21,545 bases of DNA, from positions 1 to 21,545 of the forward strand of contig JAFRQC010000102.1 of NCBI GenBank assembly GCA_017428805.1. The letters are read 5' to 3'. Made by a program: the position numbers and the translations under genes. The DNA is from Prevotella sp. Its GTDB lineage: Bacteria > Bacteroidota > Bacteroidia > Bacteroidales > Bacteroidaceae. The stretch's first letter is position 1. Every line of letters begins with the position of its first letter. Below, one piece after another: positions 1 to 6,327 of the stretch. Below the pieces are notes generated by a model. It ran no database searches. It saw only the letters and a program-made list of their open reading frames with translations, and was not told the DNA's origin.

Positions 1-136
1 GTAAGGCCGAGTGTTTGTCGCCAGCTTCCTTCAGATTCCGCGTCACCACGGACACCCTTGCTCTTGGCTAACGATTCCCACTATCAGGGCTCGTTCGGGA
101 CTTGCACCCTATAGCGTACGCCCATGCTGGGCGTAC
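1..136 (-). mobile_element. Group II intron, 5' part of domain I (partial)
   Basis: Read on the minus strand, the segment starts at base 136 with GTACGCCC, a 3-5 nt loop and GGGCGTAC (a perfect hairpin), followed by TATAGGGTGCAAGTCCC. This matches the layout at the 5' end of bacterial group II introns (a GUGYG-like first stem, then the GG...GUGAAAGUCCC segment of domain I). The rest, to base 1, is GC-rich and structured, with no reading frame, as expected for the ribozyme part before the intron-encoded reverse transcriptase. The intron runs off the left edge, so domains IV-VI and any maturase gene are not visible. It begins right after a terminator hairpin and T tract, the kind of site preferred by class C group II introns. 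The family call rests on remembered sequence pattern; the RNA was not folded. Confidence 0.68.
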
Positions 137-175
137 TAAAAGAAAAAGGGATCCTTCTCAGGTTCCCTTTTTTTT
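137..175 (-). terminator. Bidirectional Rho-independent terminator
   Basis: An inverted repeat, GGGATCC (148-154) and GGTTCCC (161-167) with one T-T mismatch and a 6-nt loop, is flanked by A and T runs that extend the stem. On the plus strand it is followed by eight T; on the minus strand by TTTTTCTTTTA. It would end minus-strand transcripts from the DUF3256 operon or from the small leader at 137-289, and also plus-strand transcripts entering from the left. The intron start abuts its minus-strand T tract. Confidence 0.8.
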
Positions 176-289
176 AACCAAAAACACTACAAATAAATGA
201 TTTGTACTGTTATTGGAGTTTGAATAAAACCTATCTCGCGATAAATTGTATTCCCAATTAACCTTAATAATCTAATACCATGAAAAACA
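137..289 (-). ncRNA. Candidate small RNA or orphan 5' leader
   Basis: Between the DUF3256 stop codon and the terminator at 137-175 lies a region with no reading frame but with its own promoter (295-327). The predicted transcript starts near 289 and is about 150 nt. It contains CATGGTATTAGATTATTAAG near its 5' end and a 6-bp stem closed by a GCGA tetraloop (around 225-245). The start of the transcript resembles, from memory, conserved leaders found before RNA-binding or cold-shock genes in Bacteroidales, but no such gene follows here: the terminator and the intron do. It may be an independent sRNA or a leader separated from its gene. No family search was possible. Confidence 0.4.
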
Positions 290-294
290 CGATG

Positions 295-327
295 CAAATA
301 TAGAAATAATTCTGCTTTCTTTTGCAA
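295..327 (-). promoter_or_regulatory. Bacteroidetes-type promoter for the leader/sRNA
   Basis: On the minus strand, TTG (327-325) is followed after 22 nt by TATATTTG (302-295), which fits TAnnTTTG exactly; the spacer is 2-3 nt longer than usual. It lies 14 nt past the DUF3256 stop codon and points toward the terminator and intron. Confidence 0.5.
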
Positions 328-341
328 TTCCGTGTTATTAT

Positions 342-872
342 TTAACGATTGTTTAGTTTATCTTCGCTCCATTTAAGGATATTTTGCAGGTTTAGAGGCT
401 CCAAACGTTTCCTCTGCGCCTCATTAAACGGAATGTCCTTCACAACAGGCTGCCAGTCAACGGAATATGTCTTACACACACTCTCGCCATAAATGGAGTC
501 TGCCAGGAAGGTTTCAACAAAAACAATCACCTGACGGATGCTGTCCACAGGCTCATCGAGATTCAACAGCAGCATATCCACCCGCAGGGCATCGCTCATA
601 CGGATGGAAAGGCTGTCGTCTGTGAGAGCTGTCATCTCACTGGTGCCTCCCGTCGAGTTTGCCACCTCGGCCTTCATATTGGAATCCATAAAGTCGATGA
701 AGTCCAGGCGGTTGTTGGCAGTCAGATAAGGCATCAGAGAGTCAGGCAACAGCTTGAAGACGTCCTTGATGGAAGGAGTCAGGAGACAGGAGTCAGGAGA
801 CAGGAGCTGTGCAGACGCCTGACTGGTGAATGCCATCAGCCATAAGCCTAAAGCTAACAGCTTGGTTTTCAT
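342..872 (-). CDS. DUF3256-family exported protein
   Basis: A 176-residue protein with a clear signal peptide (MKTKLLALGLWLMAFTSQASA, cleaved before Gln22). The mature part, with DVFKLLPDSLMPYLTANNRL, DFIDFMDS, and the STGGTSEMTALTDDSLSIRMS stretch split around a conserved GG, resembles the Bacteroidales DUF3256 family; its function is unknown. It is the last gene of the ileS-to-paaK operon: its ATG overlaps the paaK-like stop codon (ATGA). The first mature residues (LLSPDSCLLTPS) are encoded by a tandem 7-mer array (774-806) that looks like a late insertion. Gain or loss of one unit would shift the frame. The family call is from memory of the motif pattern. Confidence 0.72.
   Translation of the reverse strand: MKTKLLALGLWLMAFTSQASAQLLSPDSCLLTPSIKDVFKLLPDSLMPYLTANNRLDFIDFMDSNMKAEVANSTGGTSEMTALTDDSLSIRMSDALRVDMLLLNLDEPVDSIRQVIVFVETFLADSIYGESVCKTYSVDWQPVVKDIPFNEAQRKRLEPLNLQNILKWSEDKLNNR
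774..806 (-). repeat. 7-mer tandem array inside the DUF3256 gene
   Basis: On the minus strand the sequence is CTCCTGT, CTCCTGA, CTCCTGT, CTCCTGA, CTCCT: 4.7 perfect alternating heptamers. It encodes residues just after the signal peptide cleavage site. Seven is not a multiple of three, so a slip of one unit would change the reading frame. Confidence 0.9.
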
Positions 873-2209
873 CCTCTGCCTTCTCTTAAATCCTTCACAC
901 GGACAGCCTTGCCCTCGCTCATAGGCAGAGAGCCCTTCTTCACCAGCTTCACCTGAGGCTTCAGCAGGATCTCACTCTTCAGGGCTGCCTGGATGTCCTT
1001 CGTCATATTCTGAATATCAGGGAAGATATCCGACTCCAGTCCTTCAAGCTCTACCTCAACCGTCATCACATCGCTGTCATTAATGGTTTCCAATGTGATC
1101 AGATAGTTGCTGCCCAAGCCAGGATACTGCACAAGGACTTTCTCCACCTGCATCGGGAAGACGTTGACACCCTTGATGATGAACATATCATCAGTACGAC
1201 CCTTGATGCGGTCAATACGGCGATGGGTACGTCCACACTTACACTCTCCTGGGATGATGCGGGTGAGGTCACGGGTGCGATATCTCAGCACAGGCATCAT
1301 ATCACGGTCAAGGGTGGTCAGTACCATCTCACCCATCTGACCATCGGGCACAGGCTCCAAGGTGTCAGGATCGACAATCTCCACGATGTAGTTGTCCTCC
1401 CAGAGGTGCATACCATCCTGATACTTACACTCAAAGGCCACACCAGGACCATTCATCTCTGTCATACCGAAGGAGTTGTAGGCCTTGACATTCAGCACGC
1501 GCTCAATACGACGACGCTGCTCCTCAGTATGTGGCTCTGCTCCGATACAGAGCGTGTGGAGTTTCAGATCTTTTGGATCAATACCTTCTTCCTTAATGGC
1601 CTCTGCCAAATAGATGGCATAAGAGGGGATGGCGTGAAGAACGGTGGTACCAAAGTCCTTGATGAACTTGATCTGGCGCTTGGTGTTACCGGCAGCAGCA
1701 GGAACGGTCATAGTACCCAGCCACTCTGCACCATACTGGAAGCCCAGACCGCCAGTGAACATACCATATCCAGAAGAGTTCTGGAAGATGTCGCTCTTGC
1801 GGCAGCCCACCATATAGAGGTTGCGGGCAATCATATTGGCCCAGGAGCAGATGTCGTGCTCTGAATAGACCACCACACAGGGATTACCTGTCGTACCGCT
1901 GGTAGAGTGTATACGGACGGCATCATCCAAGCTTCTGCCAACGAGACCATAAGGATAGTTGTCGCGCAGGTCCTGCTTCGTGGTGAAGGGGATCTTACGC
2001 AAATCTGCCAGCGAGTTGATGGAGTCAGGCGTGATGCCGAGATCTCCCAAACGCTTCTTGTAGAAAGGAGAGTTCAGAGCAACCTTGATGCTCTCCTTGA
2101 GTTTCTTCACTTGCAGCGCTTCCAGCTGCTCTCTTGGCATTTTTTCGATTTCCGGCTGCCAGCATTCACCGTCAGGCTTGATAGTAGCCATGATTTTCTC
2201 GTCAGTCAT
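869..2209 (-). CDS. paaK: Phenylacetate-CoA ligase family (PaaK-type) arylacetate-CoA ligase
   Basis: A 446-residue adenylate-forming enzyme of normal length for PaaK. Visible motifs are the P-loop TSGTTGNP (103-110), the A5 motif FGMTE (247-251), YRTRDL (310-315) and a C-terminal SEGKAVRVKDL that supplies the swinging-domain lysine. The reaction is ATP + CoA + aryl acid to aryl-CoA + AMP + PPi, in the cytoplasm. In anaerobic Bacteroidales such enzymes are usually tied to aryl-acid or indolepyruvate-oxidoreductase metabolism; the oxidoreductase genes are not next to it here, so the substrate (phenylacetate or indoleacetate) is inferred. The start at MTDEK is used; MATIK six codons later is an alternative. 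It lies 44 nt after rsmE, the widest junction in the operon, which is filled by short repeats. Confidence 0.9.
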   Translation of the reverse strand: MTDEKIMATIKPDGECWQPEIEKMPREQLEALQVKKLKESIKVALNSPFYKKRLGDLGITPDSINSLADLRKIPFTTKQDLRDNYPYGLVGRSLDDAVRIHSTSGTTGNPCVVVYSEHDICSWANMIARNLYMVGCRKSDIFQNSSGYGMFTGGLGFQYGAEWLGTMTVPAAAGNTKRQIKFIKDFGTTVLHAIPSYAIYLAEAIKEEGIDPKDLKLHTLCIGAEPHTEEQRRRIERVLNVKAYNSFGMTEMNGPGVAFECKYQDGMHLWEDNYIVEIVDPDTLEPVPDGQMGEMVLTTLDRDMMPVLRYRTRDLTRIIPGECKCGRTHRRIDRIKGRTDDMFIIKGVNVFPMQVEKVLVQYPGLGSNYLITLETINDSDVMTVEVELEGLESDIFPDIQNMTKDIQAALKSEILLKPQVKLVKKGSLPMSEGKAVRVKDLREGRG

Positions 2210-2275
2210 ACATTATTATATTTACGATTTACAAATTTACGATTTTCACCTTTTCACTTTTTCACCTTTTCACCC
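2210..2275 (-). repeat. 8-mer repeats across the rsmE-paaK junction, with a possible -7 box
   Basis: On the minus strand four GTGAAAAN octamers run through the end of rsmE (they encode its last residues, and the TGA stop is part of a unit), followed by three CGTAAAT/TTGTAAAT-like units up to the paaK-like ATG. The second part contains TAAATTTG (2239-2232), which fits the TAnnTTTG promoter box, but no TTG sits at the right distance, so an internal promoter is only a weak possibility. Confidence 0.75.
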
Positions 2276-2988
2276 TTACTCAGTTGCATCATCATGACGG
2301 CTGAAAGGCCCGCAGTCTCTGTGCGGAGGCGGCTTTTGCCAAGATGCACGGACTGATAACCTGCTGCCACAGCCTGGCGAACCTCATCGATGGAGAAGTC
2401 TCCCTCTGGACCAATCAACACGGTGGCATCCTGAGAGTCTGAGGGCTTCTGCAGCTCGTCGAAGAGATAGGTGCGAGGGATTTCCTCATAACAGTGGGCA
2501 ATGTATTTGCGGCCCTCGCGAGGTTGGCTGATGAAGGTCTTGAAGGCTGTCATCTCATGAACGACAGGCATCCAGGCCTTGTGACTCTGCTTGACGGCAG
2601 AGACGACAATCTTTTCAATGCGGGGCAGCTTGACCACCTGACGCTCAGAGAACTGGCAGTCAAGGAAGGTGAGTTCATCAATACCAATCTCCGTTGCCTT
2701 CTCCGTCATCCACTCCATACGGTCCATCATCTTCGTTGGAGCTATAGCCAGATGTACATTACCTGTCCATTGGCGCTCCTGAGGCAAAGTCTCCACGATC
2801 TCATAACAGCAACGATGAGAGGAAGCCTCTGAGATCTGAGCACGGTAGTAGTTCCCTACCCCGTCCATCAGGAACAGCTCATCACCCACCTTCAGCCTCA
2901 GCACGCGAATGGCATGCTGGCACTCTTCGGCAGGCAACTCTCTCTGTTGTGCTGCATCAGGAACGTAGAAGTATCTGGCCTCTTTCAT
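2254..2988 (-). CDS. rsmE: 16S rRNA (uracil(1498)-N(3))-methyltransferase RsmE
   Basis: A SPOUT-class methyltransferase that uses SAM to methylate U1498 of 16S rRNA in the 30S subunit. From ATG at 2988 it is 244 residues, the normal length; an open frame extends to 3102, but that part overlaps the transporter gene and does not resemble RsmE. MKEARYFYVP at the N terminus and HAIRVLRLKVGD are typical of the PUA-like domain. The trefoil-knot SAM site shows as IGPEGDFS (around 192-199) and LGKSRLRTETA (216-226). The start codon overlaps the stop of the nucleoside transporter (TAATG), so translation is probably coupled. The last residues (KGEKVKK) are encoded by the 8-mer repeat that continues into the spacer, so the tail length may differ between strains. 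Confidence 0.95.
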   Translation of the reverse strand: MKEARYFYVPDAAQQRELPAEECQHAIRVLRLKVGDELFLMDGVGNYYRAQISEASSHRCCYEIVETLPQERQWTGNVHLAIAPTKMMDRMEWMTEKATEIGIDELTFLDCQFSERQVVKLPRIEKIVVSAVKQSHKAWMPVVHEMTAFKTFISQPREGRKYIAHCYEEIPRTYLFDELQKPSDSQDATVLIGPEGDFSIDEVRQAVAAGYQSVHLGKSRLRTETAGLSAVMMMQLSKGEKVKK

Positions 2989-4325
2989 TACTTCTTCTCC
3001 GGATGGAAGACTAAGGCGAAGGAGACACCTACAATCAGGGCAAAGGTGGCAAAGATAAACCAGCACGTGGTCCATTGACCCTGCAGATAGTCGTTCTCCC
3101 ACTGGCAGTAGTGGTTCACAATCTCGCCGGCCGCCAAGGTTCCTATCGTGGCTCCGACGCCGTTGGTCATCATCATGAACAGTCCCTGGGCCGAAGCCTT
3201 CACAGAGGGCTCACACTCCTGATCGACAAAGATACCGCCAGAGACATTGAAGAAGTCGAAGGCCACACCATAGACAATACAGGAGAGGATGAACAGGATG
3301 ACGCCCGGCATAGCGGGATTACCCACACCGAAGAATCCAAAACGGAACACCCAGGCAAACATCGACATCAGCATCACCACCTTGATGCCATAGCGCTTCA
3401 GGAAGAACGGGATCATCAGGATGCAGAGGGCCTCGCTGATCTGGGAGATACTCGACAGCAGCGTGGCATTGTTGGCTGCAAATGAGTCGTAGACTGCAGG
3501 ATCGGTGCTGCCCTTAAAGCTTGTGATGAATGGTACGGCATAGCCGTTGGTCACCTGCAGACACATACCAAGCAAAGCAGAGAAGATGAAGAACAGCGCC
3601 ATCTTCTTCGTCTTGAAGAGCTTGAAGGCATTCAGGCCGAAACTCTCTGCCAGAGAGACCTTCCCCGGCTTCTTTGTGAGCTTGCACTCAGGCAAAGTAA
3701 AGGTATAAAGGAACAGCAGCATACTCAGCACACCCGACACAAAGAACTGCATATAGGTGTACTGGAATTTATAGGGATTCTCTGCAAACGTGAAAGAGAA
3801 AGAGATTCCCTGGGCTGTGGCACTCTCTGTGGCCCATACGGAACAGTTGACGAACCACATGGTCAGGATGAAACCGACGGTACCAATGACGCGGATGGGC
3901 GGGAAGTCCTTCACGGTGTCCAGCCCGTTGTTCTTCAGGATGGTGAAGGCGGTGGTGTTCGCCAGCGCGATGGTTGGCATATAGAAAGCCACACTCAGGG
4001 TATAGAAGGCGATGAATGTCCACTTGTCAGGCAACTCATGTCCATGACCGGCTTCCACACCAAGCCACCAGCAGCCGAGCATGAATCCGCCAGCCACGAA
4101 ATGGCACAAGCCCAAGAGGCGCTGGGGCTGGATGAAACGGTCTGCAACAATACCCATCAGCGTGGGCATGAACAGGCTCACGATGCCTTGAATGGCGTAG
4201 AACCAGGAGATCTTGTCTCCAAGTCCGGCACGTCCCAAGTAGTTACCCATGCAGGTGAGATAAGCTCCCCAGACGGCAAACTCCAGGAAGTTCATCAGCG
4301 ACAGTCGGAATTTCAAATGTTTCAT
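2988..4325 (-). CDS. nupG: Nucleoside:H+ symporter, MFS (NupG/XapB family)
   Basis: A 445-residue protein with about 12 hydrophobic helices, the size and pattern of the nucleoside:H+ symporter branch of the major facilitator superfamily. Typical are MKHLKFRLSLMNFLEFAVWG at the N terminus, ISWFYAIQGIVSLFMPTLMG and GIVADRF in the loop between helices 2 and 3, and FFNVSGGIFVDQE in the C-terminal half. It should import nucleosides across the inner membrane by proton symport. ATG overlaps the upstream lipoprotein stop (TAATG), and its own stop overlaps the rsmE start. The secreted 5'-nucleotidase at 12349-14106 could supply nucleosides; this link is an inference, since the two are not in one operon. 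Substrate range cannot be read from sequence. Confidence 0.88.
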   Translation of the reverse strand: MKHLKFRLSLMNFLEFAVWGAYLTCMGNYLGRAGLGDKISWFYAIQGIVSLFMPTLMGIVADRFIQPQRLLGLCHFVAGGFMLGCWWLGVEAGHGHELPDKWTFIAFYTLSVAFYMPTIALANTTAFTILKNNGLDTVKDFPPIRVIGTVGFILTMWFVNCSVWATESATAQGISFSFTFAENPYKFQYTYMQFFVSGVLSMLLFLYTFTLPECKLTKKPGKVSLAESFGLNAFKLFKTKKMALFFIFSALLGMCLQVTNGYAVPFITSFKGSTDPAVYDSFAANNATLLSSISQISEALCILMIPFFLKRYGIKVVMLMSMFAWVFRFGFFGVGNPAMPGVILFILSCIVYGVAFDFFNVSGGIFVDQECEPSVKASAQGLFMMMTNGVGATIGTLAAGEIVNHYCQWENDYLQGQWTTCWFIFATFALIVGVSFALVFHPEKK

Positions 4326-5254
4326 TATCTTTTAATTATTGGTTGACTCTTGATTGGTTGATTCATTGTCGGACGCTCACCCAAACGACGTATACGGGGT
4401 TTGAGAGAGTCGGTCGTATCATTCTTCTCAGGCACAGCGACAGGCACTTTTTCCTGCTCCTTCTCATCTTCTGGCTTCTCTTTGTGGTGGAAGCGCATCA
4501 GCTGGATGCGATCAAGCAGCAGCAGGGGGATTTCACTCGCGTTATCCGTCTGATCCCGACGAGGCATATAGATGTAGCCATCCAATTGCTTGGCTTTCTG
4601 GTCACAGGCGTTGATGCGAAGTGTAGTGCCTCCAGAGACATTGATGGGGGTCGTCGCAGAGACCACGCTGTCGTTCTCATAGGTCACAGCCAGATAGACT
4701 GTGGCATTCCTCGAACCACTCTGAACGAGGAAACGGCTGCCAAACGTCAGCAGGAAGCTGTCGCCTTTATAGTAAGAGGTGTCGGCCTTCTGTGAGAACT
4801 GCACGATGTGGTATGGGGGTATGGGCAGGAGCATGAGCTGACGCTTGCCCTCCCACACATCGGTAGTGTCGCCAGAGACAGACTGGATGGTGAAACGCTC
4901 CACCTCTCCCTCTGAGGCTCCCAGCTCCAAGGCTTCGTCGCCCAACCGTTTCTGGATGTTGGAATAGATGGCATCCATCAGCTCCATGTGGTTATAATAG
5001 TAAACCAGCGTGGAGTCGAACTCAGCATTCGTCAGACCATACTTCTTCAGCACCGCCTGCATGTTGTACCGGCGGTCATAGTCTGTCGTCCGGGGCTGAC
5101 TGTTGCTGATGCCCTGTGAGAGGTAGTAGTCGTACATCAGGTCTTCCATATCGTCGGGCTGAAGATACTTTGACGGTACCTGCGGCTTGCAGGCAGACAA
5201 AAGCAACATAACGGTTGCCCCGACGATGACCAGATGTACGCTCAGACCTTTCAT
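4325..5254 (-). CDS. DUF4296 domain lipoprotein
   Basis: A 309-residue lipoprotein with signal segment and lipobox LLSAC (Cys22). Residues about 29-115 (YLQPDDMEDLMYDYYLSQGI, ... LKKYGLTNAEFDSTLVYYYN) match the DUF4296 pattern of Bacteroidetes: a helical domain whose role is unknown. A beta-rich middle follows and then a charged, proline-rich, probably disordered tail. The gene overlaps lspA by 4 nt (ATGA) and the transporter by 1 nt. Placing a lipoprotein directly after the lipoprotein signal peptidase is notable, but the function remains unassigned. The C terminus (NQPIKSQPI) is encoded by a 15-nt direct repeat. Confidence 0.8.
   Translation of the reverse strand: MKGLSVHLVIVGATVMLLLSACKPQVPSKYLQPDDMEDLMYDYYLSQGISNSQPRTTDYDRRYNMQAVLKKYGLTNAEFDSTLVYYYNHMELMDAIYSNIQKRLGDEALELGASEGEVERFTIQSVSGDTTDVWEGKRQLMLLPIPPYHIVQFSQKADTSYYKGDSFLLTFGSRFLVQSGSRNATVYLAVTYENDSVVSATTPINVSGGTTLRINACDQKAKQLDGYIYMPRRDQTDNASEIPLLLLDRIQLMRFHHKEKPEDEKEQEKVPVAVPEKNDTTDSLKPRIRRLGERPTMNQPIKSQPIIKR
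4338..4361 (-). repeat. Direct repeat at the 3' end of the DUF4296 gene
   Basis: TCAACCAAT occurs twice on the minus strand (4361-4353 and 4346-4338), 15 nt apart and in frame, giving QPI twice near the C terminus, just upstream of the TAATG junction with the transporter gene. Confidence 0.7.
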
Positions 5255-5919
5255 TCCTCCTGTTCTGCTTGGTCTTTGGGCTTATCGATAACTTTACTGA
5301 ATGACATCCTGCTGATCTCCTGCCGGTAGAACAGCAGCAGCCAAACGACACTCACGCTGATGCAGGAATCGGCAAAGTTGAATACCGGACTGAAGAACAC
5401 AAAATGCTCTCCCCCCACGAAAGGCATCCACATGGGCCATTCCGTCTCTATCAGCGGGAAATAGAACATATCCACCACCTTACCCATCAGGAAGGGTGCA
5501 TAACCCGTGCCGAAGGGTACAAAGTAAGACAGATAATAAGGTGAAGACTCATTGAACACGAGCCCGTAGAACATACAGTCAATCAGGTTGCCTGCTGCCC
5601 CCGCCAGCACCAGCGACAGGCAGACGAGATAGCCCGTCTTTGCCTTCCGCTTCACCTCCAGCCAGATATAGTATCCCAACGCGGAGATGGCAATCACCCT
5701 GAACAGCGACAAGACAATCTTGCTGCCCAGCTGCATGCCGAAAGCCATTCCGTTGTTCTCGATGAAGGTGATGTAGAACCAGTCGGTCACATGAATACTC
5801 TCATGCAACGTCATGGAGGTCTTCACCCAGATCTTGATCATCTGGTCAATCAGGAGGACGGCGAGTACCACAAGTACCGCCATCCTACCCTTGGTCAGTA
5901 ACGGCTTCGTCTGGCTCAC
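5251..5919 (-). CDS. lspA: Lipoprotein signal peptidase (signal peptidase II)
   Basis: An inner-membrane aspartic protease that removes signal peptides from prolipoproteins after lipid transfer. At 222 residues it is longer than the roughly 160 of E. coli because of an insert between NLID (111-114) and the first catalytic Asp, as is usual in Bacteroidetes. Conserved pieces are LIDQMIKIWV (23-32), ENNGMAFG (54-61), GAAGNLID (107-114), the catalytic Asp150 in GKVVDMFYFP, and the catalytic Asp184 in FNFADSCIS. Four hydrophobic segments are visible. It overlaps both neighbours by ATGA. The order ileS, DksA-like, lspA recurs in this phylum; several lipoproteins of this window (4325, 15101) would be its substrates. 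Confidence 0.96.
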   Translation of the reverse strand: MSQTKPLLTKGRMAVLVVLAVLLIDQMIKIWVKTSMTLHESIHVTDWFYITFIENNGMAFGMQLGSKIVLSLFRVIAISALGYYIWLEVKRKAKTGYLVCLSLVLAGAAGNLIDCMFYGLVFNESSPYYLSYFVPFGTGYAPFLMGKVVDMFYFPLIETEWPMWMPFVGGEHFVFFSPVFNFADSCISVSVVWLLLFYRQEISRMSFSKVIDKPKDQAEQEE

Positions 5920-6302
5920 TTCTTGTTCTGCTGCATCATCTTAGACTCCACACTCAGCGTAGCATGCGGAACAGCACGCAGACGCTCCTTGGGAATCAGC
6001 TTACCAGTGATGCGATCGATGCCGTAAGTCTTGTTTTCTATGCGCACCAGTGCGGCCTTCAGACCCTGGATGAATTTCTGCTGACGGGCTGCCATTGAGA
6101 TCAGTTCCTCCTTCGACTGGGTGACACTACCCTCCTCCAAAGCCTTGTAGGTAGGTGACGTATCGTCAACATCGTTGGAGTCCTGATTGGTCAGTACGCG
6201 CATCATCTGATCATAGTCGCGCTTGGCCAATGCCAACTTCTCATTGATAATCTGACGGAACTCCTCGAGTTCTTCATCAGTGTAGCGTGTTTTCTCTGCC
6301 AT
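5916..6302 (-). CDS. DksA/TraR-family protein lacking zinc ligands
   Basis: 128 residues: an N-terminal coiled coil with an acidic turn (about 41-48, DSNDVDD) and a C-terminal globular part YGIDRITGKLIPKERLRAVP (93-112) followed by HATLSVES. This aligns with the DksA zinc finger, but the four cysteine positions are Asp96, Thr99, Ser117 and Ser120, and the protein has no cysteine at all. DksA-family proteins enter the RNA polymerase secondary channel and tune transcription, often with ppGpp; zinc-free members are known in other groups. Whether this protein binds RNA polymerase is inferred. It lies 25 nt after ileS and overlaps lspA by 4 nt, so it is co-transcribed with both. Confidence 0.88.
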   Translation of the reverse strand: MAEKTRYTDEELEEFRQIINEKLALAKRDYDQMMRVLTNQDSNDVDDTSPTYKALEEGSVTQSKEELISMAARQQKFIQGLKAALVRIENKTYGIDRITGKLIPKERLRAVPHATLSVESKMMQQNKK

Positions 6303-6327
6303 AAATGTGAGATGTTAAGTTATTTAA

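Noticed and set aside
1..136. Left edge as rRNA or tRNA
   Set aside because: No conserved rRNA core or tRNA arms; the hairpin and GTGCAAGTCCC layout fit a group II intron better.
1223..1864. 213-codon plus-strand frame opposite the paaK-like gene
   Set aside because: It is a shadow of a conserved gene with no motif.
2989..3102. Upstream extension of rsmE to ATG at 3102
   Set aside because: It lies within the nucleoside transporter gene, has no RsmE-like sequence, and MKEARYFYVP at 2988 is the standard N terminus with a TAATG coupling.
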